Assembly: GCA_013298415.1 (NCBI GenBank)
Contig: JAAFHN010000079.1
Coordinates: 1 to 9,219 of the forward strand
DNA from: Comamonadaceae bacterium
GTDB taxonomy: Bacteria > Pseudomonadota > Gammaproteobacteria > Burkholderiales > Burkholderiaceae_C
DNA length: 9,219 nt
Reading direction: 5' to 3'
The notes under the pieces are model-generated. The model did no database searches. It was not told the origin of the DNA and was given only the letters and a program-made list of their open reading frames with translations. Of the stretch, positions 1-4,862 are shown piece after piece (the first letter of the stretch is position 1; each line of letters begins with the position of its first letter). Both the position numbers and the translations under genes were made by a program.

Positions 1-206
1 TCAGCGCCGTCACGCATGTACTTCCTGAAGACGATGTCACCCTGGTGCTCCTGCACGATGCCCAAGCCCCATGCGAGCCGGGCGCTTGCTTTGCGCAAGG
101 CGGCATGCGCTCGTTCGCTTGTGACTGGCACACCGTGGGACGGGGTGCGAACGTCTGCACTTGCTCCGTTTTTTGCAGCGGGCATCGTGGTTGTGGGATT
201 GGCCAT
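1..206 (-). CDS. Unrecognised protein, N-terminal part only, translationally coupled to alpA
   Basis: An open frame of 68 complete codons runs off the left edge, so only the N-terminus is visible. The ATG at 206-204 overlaps the alpA stop codon (TGATG arrangement). A strong Shine-Dalgarno run, AAGGGGG, lies 6 nt upstream inside the last codons of alpA. Together these fix the start and imply translational coupling. The peptide begins MANPTTTMPAAKNG with a polar, Ala/Thr-rich segment, then a more structured part containing ARLAWGLGIVQEHQGDIVFR. I see no signal peptide, membrane segment or recognisable motif. In P4-like elements the gene after the AlpA-type regulator often belongs to the replication or excision module, but nothing in this fragment shows that. 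Confidence is high that it is a gene and nil for function. Confidence 0.72.
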   Translation of the reverse strand, partial: MANPTTTMPAAKNGASADVRTPSHGVPVTSERAHAALRKASARLAWGLGIVQEHQGDIVFRKYMRDGA

Positions 207-430
207 CACTCACCCCCTTTCTGCGTGCGCTGGGCTTGCCAGTTCGCAATGTCAGATTCACGCCATGCGACAGCGCGGACTGACAAGCGCACGCACTGGG
301 GGAATGTAGGAGGGGTGGCCTTCATGCCAGCGTAGATGCTGGACTTCTTGAGACCGACCAAGGGTTCCACGTCGTGGATTCGCAAAAGCCGTTCCGGTCT
401 TGCGGGTTGTGTGTTTAAGGTTTCTGGCAT
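206..430 (-). CDS. alpA: AlpA-family DNA-binding regulator (MerR-like winged helix)
   Basis: A 74-residue protein of the AlpA/Prophage-CP4-57 regulator family. These small DNA-binding proteins control integrase or excision genes, or other early genes, of P4-like elements. The family pattern is visible: LLRIHDVEPLVGLKKSSIYAGM (about residues 15-36) is the helix-turn-helix, where a target-recognition helix normally follows 'sStIY'. It is followed by FPQCVRLSVRAVAWRESDIANWQAQR (about 43-68), the conserved 'FP.pv.lg.r.v.W...dI..W' wing and C-terminal helix. The ATG at 430 is preferred over an in-frame GTG at 439 because GGAG lies 8 nt upstream of the ATG. The next gene overlaps its stop codon, so the two form a unit. 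A palindrome and a 10-bp inverted repeat lie 55-108 bp upstream and are candidate operators. The family assignment is confident; the regulated target is not known. Confidence 0.88.
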   Translation of the reverse strand: MPETLNTQPARPERLLRIHDVEPLVGLKKSSIYAGMKATPPTFPQCVRLSVRAVAWRESDIANWQAQRTQKGGE

Positions 431-484
431 GTGCTGCACTCCAGTTGGACATGCAGCGAATCTCTCAAAAAACTCTAATGTGTA

Positions 485-494
485 AAAGTACTTT
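485..494. promoter_or_regulatory. Palindrome AAAGTACTTT upstream of alpA
   Basis: A perfect 10-bp palindrome lies 55-64 bp upstream of the alpA start, within a longer near-symmetric stretch (482-496). On the minus strand it runs straight into TTTTACA, which could serve as a -35 element, although no convincing -10 follows at standard spacing. It may be an operator for alpA autoregulation or a second binding site beside the 500-538 inverted repeat. The function is inferred. Confidence 0.4.
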
Positions 495-499
495 ACGTG

Positions 500-538
500 G
501 GTAATTTCGAGGGTCGATTTCCTTGCTGCGAAATTACC
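500..538. repeat. 10-bp perfect inverted repeat between the 538-1332 gene and alpA
   Basis: GGTAATTTCG (500-509) and CGAAATTACC (529-538) are perfect inverted copies separated by 19 bp. The distal arm touches the stop codon of the upstream gene (538-540). In the sense of transcription (minus) the hairpin is not followed by a T tract, so it is a poor intrinsic terminator. The AT-rich arms and two-turn spacing look more like paired operator half-sites. It sits about 70-108 bp upstream of alpA, which suits control of alpA. Confidence 0.55.
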
Positions 539-1332
539 TACCGCTCGTGCCGCCCTCTGAGTCCCAACACTTCTGAAATGACGGGCGGATACCAGTGAGG
601 ATCGAACGCCGCCAAACCGTCTGCAAGGGCGGCTCTGTGTGCATTCTTAGACCGACCGACCCTCGCCTCCTCGCACAGTGCCGCAAGTTCAAGCACAAAT
701 GGCCCCCTGTTGTACAGCGTCGGTTTTGGCTTTCCGAACCAATGCCAAATATGAAGCAGCCCCAGTACTGCGAGTCGGTGGGCGGCGTTTGTTCTCGCAT
801 CGGGGGCATCGCGTAGAAGACGGTCATGAACACTTCTATACGACGCTGCCAAGGCTCGCATGCTGTAGAGCGTCGAATCGAAGCTGGGCAAAGAAAATCG
901 CTCCCTCTCCTCGGTTGAGAGCTGCACCACAGGAGGATGGCCACCAGCCCCAGCCTGCTTCGGTGTGGTTTGCCGATCAAAGTCCGCCCAAGCGCCATCC
1001 TCTTCCTTTGCCAATGTTTCGAGAGCAGGTAAGGGTCGGCCATTTGGTCCAATGCGCACGGGCGGGCCTAGAGGCGGATGCTGCACCCCCGTATCAGGCT
1101 CTTTGTCGTGTTCATCCTCAGCAAGACCGTTTACAAAGTCCAGCTGCCAAAGTTCACTCACCATGCGCTCTATCGCAGCCGCCCTGTCCGCCGCGACTTC
1201 GGCGCTTTTCCGATGGCGGTCGAGACTGTCGGTGTGCTCGCGTGGCGCTGTGCGAACGCGTTCGAGCAGGCGGGCTTTTGCCGCCTCGTACTGAGCAGCA
1301 TGGGGGGCGGCTGATGCCCCTTCCTTTTCCAT
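538..1332 (-). CDS. Unrecognised 264-residue protein
   Basis: I do not recognise a family. The N-terminal 75 residues are charged and Ala/Arg/Glu-rich (AAKARLLERVRTAPREHTDSLDRHRKS... AERM), so probably helical or coiled-coil. A Pro/Gly-rich linker follows (HPPLGPPVRIGPNGRPLPAL), then a helical C-terminal half with the aromatic stretch LLHIWHWFGKPKPTLYNRGPF. There is no signal peptide or membrane segment. The frame stays open upstream to 1602, but that part overlaps the better-supported gene 1364-1645. I therefore chose the ATG at 1332, 31 bp after that gene's stop. An in-frame GTG at 1374 would overlap it by 11 bp. Neither has a good Shine-Dalgarno sequence, so the start is uncertain. It is the last of three co-directional unknown genes and precedes the alpA control region. 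Confidence 0.65.
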   Translation of the reverse strand: MEKEGASAAPHAAQYEAAKARLLERVRTAPREHTDSLDRHRKSAEVAADRAAAIERMVSELWQLDFVNGLAEDEHDKEPDTGVQHPPLGPPVRIGPNGRPLPALETLAKEEDGAWADFDRQTTPKQAGAGGHPPVVQLSTEERERFSLPSFDSTLYSMRALAASYRSVHDRLLRDAPDARTNAAHRLAVLGLLHIWHWFGKPKPTLYNRGPFVLELAALCEEARVGRSKNAHRAALADGLAAFDPHWYPPVISEVLGLRGRHER

Positions 1333-1363
1333 CAGCAGCCCGAAAGCACCAGAGCGTTCATCC

Positions 1364-1645
1364 CTACGCTGCACCCAGCCCGTAGACCACACCCGCCCCG
1401 GCTTTGGTATCGAATGATTCCGCATCGGACATTGCACCCGAAAGCACGTCTGCAAGGTCTTGGATGCGCACCGTGATGCCTTTGAAGGCCGGGCCGTAGC
1501 ACTCCTGAAAATCCTCATGCTGCACCAGGTGGCGAAGCGTGACGCAGAGCTGAGTGATTTCGTAGCTCGCGTCCCACAGCATGCGAGCGGACTCGGGAGC
1601 AAGCGTCAAAGCCTTTGTTTCGGTTGCGATGGCATCGTCGCTCAT
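1364..1645 (-). CDS. Unrecognised 93-residue protein, ATGA overlap with upstream gene
   Basis: A small acidic protein with no family I can name. It starts MSDDAIATETKALTL and has a probable helical core (residues about 20-72: SARMLWDASYEITQLCVTLRHLVQ, then FKGITVRIQDLADVLSGAMSD). There is no signal peptide, metal motif or membrane segment. The ATG at 1645 is chosen because it overlaps the previous stop codon (ATGA) and has AAGGGG 7 nt upstream. An ATG two codons earlier (1651) would be too close to that Shine-Dalgarno. The overlap implies the protein is made together with the 1642-2031 product. Both proteins have similar helical halves rich in L/V/R/Q, so they might be distant relatives or partners, but I cannot show homology by eye. 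Confidence 0.72.
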   Translation of the reverse strand: MSDDAIATETKALTLAPESARMLWDASYEITQLCVTLRHLVQHEDFQECYGPAFKGITVRIQDLADVLSGAMSDAESFDTKAGAGVVYGLGAA

Positions 1646-2031
1646 GCACATGCCCCTTCGGTGGCCATCACATCAGCTGGGCCCTGGCTTGGGGCATCGA
1701 TGCCAATCATGCGGTGCAATTGGCCGCTGATTCGGCCCACCAACTCCAAGCGAAACCCCAAGTACTCGACGAATCTGCGCGACATGACGGGGTCACTTGC
1801 CGTGCATCCGTCTGCCGTGGCCAAGTCTTCGCACAAGCCTCGCAGGCCAGAAATTTCAGCGTCAACCCACGCGGCCACATGCTCGGGCTTGGCCTTCGCG
1901 TTGAGGATCACGGGCGGCTGGGCATCGAAGCCGTCTTGTTCGTGCAGGAAGCACGCGCCCCGATGTTCGATGGTGTGAACACCAAAGGCAGGCGTGCGCG
2001 GATTGCTGGGTGTAGATTCAGTAGTAGCCAT
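1642..2031 (-). CDS. Unrecognised 129-residue protein, first of a three-gene row
   Basis: An unrecognised soluble protein. The first 30 residues are polar and Pro/Thr-rich. A middle part reads GVHTIEHRGACFLHEQDGFDAQPPVILNAKAKPEHVAAWVDAEISGLRGLCEDLATAD, and a helical C-terminal part reads SRRFVEYLGFRLELVGRISGQLHRMIG (about 87-113). The start is taken as the ATG at 2031; the frame also holds an in-frame TTG at 2037, which is less likely. An A/G-rich stretch (AAAGAAAGAC) 8-10 nt upstream is a modest ribosome binding site. The stop overlaps the next gene's start by 4 bp. A stem-loop (2061-2095) lies in its leader, between it and the HTH gene, and could modulate read-through. No function is assigned; small genes like this are common cargo in prophages and islands. 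Confidence 0.72.
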   Translation of the reverse strand: MATTESTPSNPRTPAFGVHTIEHRGACFLHEQDGFDAQPPVILNAKAKPEHVAAWVDAEISGLRGLCEDLATADGCTASDPVMSRRFVEYLGFRLELVGRISGQLHRMIGIDAPSQGPADVMATEGACA

Positions 2032-2060
2032 TTTCAAAGTCTTTCTTTTGAGGGTGGTTA

Positions 2061-2095
2061 GGCGGGGCTTGGTGGTTCCAGCACCTTGCCCCGCC
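2061..2095. other. Strong GC-rich stem-loop between the HTH gene and the unknown operon
   Basis: GGCGGGGC-TT-GGTG (2061-2074) pairs with CACC-TT-GCCCCGCC (2082-2095) around a 7-nt loop, giving 12 base pairs interrupted by one symmetric TT/TT internal loop. On the minus strand (direction of the genes) no T tract follows. On the plus strand an imperfect one (CTTCTTTT) follows. It could be a partial terminator or attenuator, an mRNA-stabilising hairpin, or a protein-binding site in the leader of the 2031 gene. Confidence 0.55.
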
Positions 2096-2140
2096 GCCTT
2101 CTTTTGCCCAGCTCGATCCGCCGCTGGGCTTGGCGGGGTT

Positions 2141-2359
2141 TCAGTCTGTGGCCTTGGGGCTTGGGGGCACGAGGTACAGCGCTTGCAGCCGCTGCACTTC
2201 TTGCAGCAAGCCCAAGTGCTGCGGAACCCATCGGGGGATGGGCACGCCTTGGTTTCGCCAGGCGCTTGGGGTGTTGCGATGCAAGCCCGTTGCTCGGCAG
2301 AAGTCAGCGGCCTTCCAGTCGAGTGCGATCAGGGCCGCTTCAAATTCTTCAATGGTCAT
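2141..2359 (-). CDS. Small helix-turn-helix DNA-binding protein, phage-repressor-like
   Basis: A 72-residue protein resembling the short HTH proteins found in Burkholderiales prophages. FEAALIALDWKAADFCRATGLHRNTPSAWRNQGVPIPRWVPQHLGLLQEVQRL (about residues 6-58) reads as helix-turn-helix: ADFCRATG is helix 2, HRNTPSAWRNQ the recognition helix, and 'PIP.WV...L' the following helix of Cro/XRE-like folds. The ATG at 2359 has AAAGG 7-8 nt upstream and no competing start. Upstream, an 8-bp inverted repeat at 2421-2448 is a natural autoregulatory operator. It is probably a regulator of the unknown genes downstream (1364-2031), or of the element's replication region behind it (2360-2965). The HTH call is fairly secure; the target is inferred. 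Confidence 0.78.
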   Translation of the reverse strand: MTIEEFEAALIALDWKAADFCRATGLHRNTPSAWRNQGVPIPRWVPQHLGLLQEVQRLQALYLVPPSPKATD

Positions 2360-2420
2360 GAGTGTGCCTTTGGGTACATGCTACGGATGGCAGTTGAATT
2401 CACTGAAAGGTGCAAAAACA

Positions 2421-2448
2421 ATGTTAAACAGCACATTTCATTTAACAT
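2421..2448. promoter_or_regulatory. Inverted repeat ATGTTAAA-N12-TTTAACAT, probable operator of the HTH gene
   Basis: Perfect 8-bp arms at 2421-2428 and 2441-2448 have centres 20 bp apart (two helical turns), as expected for a dimeric HTH protein. The site is 62-89 bp upstream of the HTH gene start at 2359, in the most AT-rich part of its leader where a promoter is expected. I see no clean -35/-10 pair, so this is called as an operator only. Confidence 0.5.
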
Positions 2449-2540
2449 AATGCCCGTTGTGCAAACCTGTGCTTGTGGATGGTTTCTGCACATATTGGGG
2501 ATTCTCTTTCTGCATCAAGCACTTACGCACGGCCTGCATT

Positions 2541-2584
2541 TGCTGCTTTTTTGAGCAGCATTGCTTTGCACTGGTGCTGCAAAG
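2541..2584. repeat. Two adjacent hairpins next to a DnaA box
   Basis: The first hairpin is TGCTGC (2541-2546) and GCAGCA (2555-2560) around a T-rich 8-nt loop. The second is CTTTGCA (2564-2570) and TGCAAAG (2578-2584) around 7 nt. The second directly abuts the DnaA box at 2585. All arms are perfect. Neither is followed by a T tract, so they are unlikely terminators. Confidence 0.5.
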
Positions 2585-2593
2585 TTATCCACA
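2585..2593 (+). promoter_or_regulatory. DnaA box TTATCCACA
   Basis: A perfect match to the strongest DnaA-box consensus (TTATNCACA). A second site at 2474-2482 (minus strand CCATCCACA) differs at two positions. A single 9-mer can occur by chance, but here it sits next to a hairpin and 214 bp from an iteron-like array in a gene-free region. Confidence 0.5.
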
Positions 2594-2722
2594 GGCCGTT
2601 TCGCGGGGTGGCTTGTGCCAGGGGAAGGCACTTGCGCGGCCAAACGCGACCGAAAGCGATTGGATGGGCGGGTCTTGGAGCGCTTGGCCGGGGCGGGGTG
2701 GAGGGAGATGCTGGCAGGAAGC

Positions 2723-2759
2723 GCAAACCGGGGAAACCGGGAAAGCCGAGACAGGCCGA
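2723..2759. repeat. Degenerate 9-bp tandem repeat
   Basis: GCAAACCGG (2723-2731), GGAAACCGG (2732-2740) and GAAAGCCGA (2741-2749) follow one another without gap, with a drifted fourth copy GACAGGCCGA (2750-2759). The purine-rich tract lies directly left of the AT-rich stretch that precedes the TGTCCGCA array. It could be a minor binding array or slippage product. Confidence 0.4.
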
Positions 2760-2806
2760 GAAGAGAACTATGAGAAATGAGTATCTTCTTTCTACTCTTT
2801 CTTTGT

Positions 2807-2910
2807 TGTCCGCACTCTGTCCGCAGTTTGTCCGCAGTTTGTCCGCAGTGCCCATCGGCCTGCAAGCCCCGTGTTTGCTGGGTTTTTGGTTTTGTCCGCA
2901 GTGTCCGCAG
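2807..2910 (+). repeat. Iteron-like array, six copies of TGTCCGCA, four in exact 11-bp phase
   Basis: Copies begin at 2807, 2818, 2829, 2840, 2893 and 2902, all in the same orientation. The last five extend to TGTCCGCAG. The first four repeat every 11 bp (unit TGTCCGCAGTT), about one helical turn, so a bound protein would line up on one face of DNA. The last two are 9 bp apart. Eleven is not a multiple of three, so this is not a coding repeat. The array lies 56 bp beyond the higA stop and next to an AT-rich tract. Iterons of a replication initiator, or operators for an element regulator, are the best guesses. Confidence 0.7.
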
Positions 2911-2965
2911 CATTTTTGGCGTTTCAAGGCAAGGTTTTGAGCTTTTGGGGGCGCTGAATCGTGTC

Positions 2966-3280
2966 TTAGGCAGCCACGGCTTGGGGCGCTGCCTGCACCC
3001 GCAGCGGGTTGCGTTTGAGCTGGGCTTGCACTTGCCACACGTCGTAGGCGCTTTGCTGTGCCAGCCAGGTGCGGGCATCGCCGCCGCGCTCTCTGCCCAG
3101 CCAGGCTTCGATGCGCAAGGCCATCTCGGGCGAAATGGCGGCGCGGCCATTCAGCACGCGGCTGAGTGCCACCCGAGAAACGCCTAGCTGTGCAGCGGCA
3201 TCGGTGACTGACAAGGCCAAGGCTGGCAGCACATCGTCTCGCAGTGTGAGGCCGGGGTGCGGGGGGTTGAACATTTGCAT
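2966..3280 (-). CDS. higA: HigA-family antitoxin (XRE-type HTH)
   Basis: A 104-residue antitoxin that binds and neutralises HigB and represses the pair's promoter. The N-terminus MQMFNPPHPGLTLRDDVLPALALSVTDAAAQLG is the family signature ('hPGe.l...l...glt...lA..lgv'). The helix-turn-helix spans about residues 24-62: TDAAAQLGVSR is the first pair of helices, VALSRVLNGRAAISPEMALRIEAWLG the recognition helix and beyond. The C-terminal part (WLAQQSAYDVWQVQAQL) contains the usual 'wl.lQ..yDLw.a' motif. The start at 3280 has AAGGA 8 nt upstream; a second Met at 3274 is possible but lacks the spacing. It lies 18 bp after the toxin stop, in the toxin-first order typical of hig loci. The length is normal for the family and all motifs are intact, so it is probably functional. 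Confidence 0.95.
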   Translation of the reverse strand: MQMFNPPHPGLTLRDDVLPALALSVTDAAAQLGVSRVALSRVLNGRAAISPEMALRIEAWLGRERGGDARTWLAQQSAYDVWQVQAQLKRNPLRVQAAPQAVAA

Positions 3281-3298
3281 GGCGTGTTTCCTTGGGTT

Positions 3299-3580
3299 TC
3301 AGTGGTAATCCTGGTAGTCAACCAACACGGCATGTTCGCCTTCAAACCTGAAGGTCATGCGCCAATTGCCGTTGACCCACACGGAGTAGTGCCCCTTGAG
3401 TTCGCGGCCTTTCAAGGCATGCCAGCCCCAGCCGGGCAAGTTCATGTCCAGGGGGTTCGCAGCTTCGTTCAGGCGCGAGAGCATGCGAGCCAAGCGCGGC
3501 GCATGTGCCGCCTGAATCCCCGCTTTGCTGCCCCGCTCAAAAAAGAGCTGCAAGCCTTTGTGCTGGAAAGACTTAATCAT
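3299..3580 (-). CDS. higB: HigB-family toxin (RelE-fold mRNA interferase)
   Basis: A 93-residue toxin of the HigB/RelE superfamily, ribosome-dependent nucleases that cut translating mRNA. Family features are complete: the start MIKSFQHKGLQLFFERGSKAGIQ; AHAPRLARMLSRLNEA (helix 2); MNLPGWGWHALKGRELKGHYSVWVNGNWRMTFRF (about 46-79), where the LKG, SVWVNGNWR and R74 residues belong to the catalytic sheet; and the terminal DYQDYH. It shows no truncation or frameshift. The ATG at 3580 is the only sensible start and has no Shine-Dalgarno. A -35/-10 promoter at 3586-3614 places the transcription start almost on the ATG, so the message may be leaderless. It probably stabilises the integrated element, as hig modules do on plasmids and islands. 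Confidence 0.95.
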   Translation of the reverse strand: MIKSFQHKGLQLFFERGSKAGIQAAHAPRLARMLSRLNEAANPLDMNLPGWGWHALKGRELKGHYSVWVNGNWRMTFRFEGEHAVLVDYQDYH

Positions 3581-3585
3581 GGCAA

Positions 3586-3614
3586 AGTGTATCGTGTGGC
3601 GTTACGGGATTCAA
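3586..3614 (-). promoter_or_regulatory. Probable sigma-70 promoter of higBA
   Basis: On the minus strand TTGAAT (3609-3614) and TACACT (3586-3591) are separated by exactly 17 bp. Each matches four of six consensus positions. Only 5 nt lie between the -10 and the higB ATG, so initiation would fall on or next to the start codon. The whole promoter sits in the 35-bp gap after the integrase stop (3616), leaving room for HigA to bind over it. Confidence 0.55.
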
Positions 3615-3615
3615 A

Positions 3616-4815
3616 TCATTGGCCTGCGGATTGGGCAGCTGTGCCCTTGCGCACCGAATCCAAATGGTCGGCCCACCACTGCATCAGACGCACACGGTCT
3701 TGCATGTAGGCGCTGCGGTTGTAGGCGGCTCGCACGGCGTTGCGCTCTGCGTGGGCAAGCTGCCTTTCGATCACGTCGGGGTTCCAGCTCTGTTCGTTGG
3801 CCACCGTGGAAAAGAGTGCGCGAAAGCCGTGCGCAGTTGCCAGGTACTTGAACCCCATCCGGGCCAAGGCTGAATTGAAGGTGTTTTCGCTCAGGGGCTT
3901 GGATGGGTAGAACGGAGAAGGAAAAACCAAATCTCTGCCGCCGCTCAGGGTCTGCATGCGGTGCAGCACTTCCAGGGCTTGCTTTGACAGCGGCACGCGG
4001 TGCTCATGCCGCATCTTCATGCGCTCTGCCGGGATGATCCAGAGCGCCGCAGGCAAGTCGAACTCCACCCAGCGTGCGCCCCGCACCTCACCCGGTCGCG
4101 TTGCAGTGAGCATCAGCAGGCGCAAGCCGTTCACCGTGTGTGGATCGCCTTCGTAGGTGTCCAGCTTTTGCAAGTACTCGGGCAAGTCCCGGTCGGACAG
4201 GGCGGGGCGATGGTTCACTTGCCTGGGCTTGAGGATTTCTGAGGGCAGCAGGTCAAGCATGGGGTTAGTCTCGATCCGCCCATGCGTCACAGCCCAGCGA
4301 AACACCGACTTGATGCGCTGCAACACGCGGTTCGCTTGATCGCCTGCACCACGGGCTTCGATGCCCTGCACCACGGCCATCACTTCACCCGGGCGAATGC
4401 TGGCCAATGGCTTTGCCCCCAACGTGGGAAACACGTCAGCCACCAAGGATGCCAAGATGCTTTTGACCGTTTGCTGCTCCCAGCGGCTGGCTTGATGTGC
4501 CAGCCAATCGCTGGTCACGGCTTCCAACGTGTTCACCGCCTCATGCACGGCTTTGGCCTTGGCCAGCTTGCGCAGCTCGCCTGGATCGTGGCCATCAGCC
4601 AGGGCTTTGCGGGCGACCTCGCGCCCCTCCCGGGCATCGGCCAAGCTGACTGCGGGGTACACGCCCAATGCCAGGCGCTTTTCTTTGCCGGCAAACCTGT
4701 ACTTCAAACGCCAGTAGCGAGCACCCGAATCCGTGACTTCCATGTACAAGCCCCCGCCGTCGAAGTGCTTGCCGGGTGTGGTGAGCTTGCGCAGCTTGGC
4801 ATCGGTAAGTGGCAT
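3616..4815 (-). CDS. P4-type tyrosine recombinase (integrase with DUF4102 arm domain)
   Basis: A 399-residue integrase that catalyses site-specific insertion and excision of the element. The N-terminal arm-binding domain (DUF4102, residues about 1-80) carries MPLTDAKLRKL, the HFDGGGLYMEV motif and KEKRLALGVYPAVSLADAR. A SAM-like core-binding domain follows (about 98-180). The catalytic domain (about 205-385) has every expected residue: R240 in TATRPGEVR, K267 before the MRHEHRVPLS strand, H329 and R332 in HGFR, H355 in LAHAE, and nucleophile Y365 in VRAAYNR. Length is normal (about 390-420), so the enzyme looks intact. The start at 4815 gives the canonical MPLTD; the ribosome binding site is poor. 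It reads into the element, away from the junction with the htpG region, and 12-bp repeats directly upstream look like its arm sites. Confidence 0.96.
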   Translation of the reverse strand: MPLTDAKLRKLTTPGKHFDGGGLYMEVTDSGARYWRLKYRFAGKEKRLALGVYPAVSLADAREGREVARKALADGHDPGELRKLAKAKAVHEAVNTLEAVTSDWLAHQASRWEQQTVKSILASLVADVFPTLGAKPLASIRPGEVMAVVQGIEARGAGDQANRVLQRIKSVFRWAVTHGRIETNPMLDLLPSEILKPRQVNHRPALSDRDLPEYLQKLDTYEGDPHTVNGLRLLMLTATRPGEVRGARWVEFDLPAALWIIPAERMKMRHEHRVPLSKQALEVLHRMQTLSGGRDLVFPSPFYPSKPLSENTFNSALARMGFKYLATAHGFRALFSTVANEQSWNPDVIERQLAHAERNAVRAAYNRSAYMQDRVRLMQWWADHLDSVRKGTAAQSAGQ

Positions 4816-4838
4816 GGCGAGGGGTATCCGCGTGGTTC

Positions 4839-4862
4839 TGGGGGCACAATTGGGGGCACATT
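4839..4862 (+). repeat. Tandem 12-bp direct repeat, probable integrase arm-type sites
   Basis: TGGGGGCACAAT (4839-4850) is followed without gap by TGGGGGCACATT (4851-4862), identical at 11 of 12 positions. The pair begins 24 bp upstream of the integrase ATG, where arm-type binding sites of DUF4102 integrases are expected. Binding there would also let the integrase repress its own promoter. The role is inferred from position. Confidence 0.6.

Larger units (their letters stand above)
2360..2965. other. Non-coding, repeat-rich region; candidate replication origin or protein-binding array
   Basis: About 600 bp with no convincing gene on either strand. The open frames here are low-complexity or shadow the higA gene. 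From left to right it contains an 8-bp inverted repeat (2421-2448), two hairpins (2541-2560, 2564-2584), a perfect DnaA box (2585-2593), a degenerate 9-bp tandem repeat (2723-2759), an AT-rich pyrimidine tract (about 2765-2806) and an array of TGTCCGCA repeats (2807-2910). DnaA box, AT-rich stretch and iterons in that order recall iteron-controlled origins, and P4-type satellites carry origins apart from their initiator gene. No initiator is visible in the window, so the assignment stays tentative. Confidence 0.45.

Noticed and set aside
678..1385. A 235-codon plus-strand frame
   Set aside because: Antisense to the 264-residue and 93-residue genes, with a composition of a shadow frame.
1333..1602. 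N-terminal extension of the 264-residue protein up to 1602
   Set aside because: It would overlap the 1364-1645 gene almost completely; that gene has a clear Shine-Dalgarno and ATGA coupling.
2457..2780. Short plus-strand frames in the repeat region
   Set aside because: Cys/Trp-rich composition, no start signal and no family pattern; all other genes of the element are on the minus strand.
2807..2910. CRISPR array
   Set aside because: Units are about 8-9 bp with 2-3 bp gaps, far too short for repeats and spacers, and no cas genes are present.
2515..3150. Long minus-strand frames (2515-3150 and 2523-3038) across the repeat region
   Set aside because: They overlap higA out of frame and translate the 11-bp repeats into changing residues; sequence is low-complexity with no ribosome binding site, so I regard the region as non-coding.
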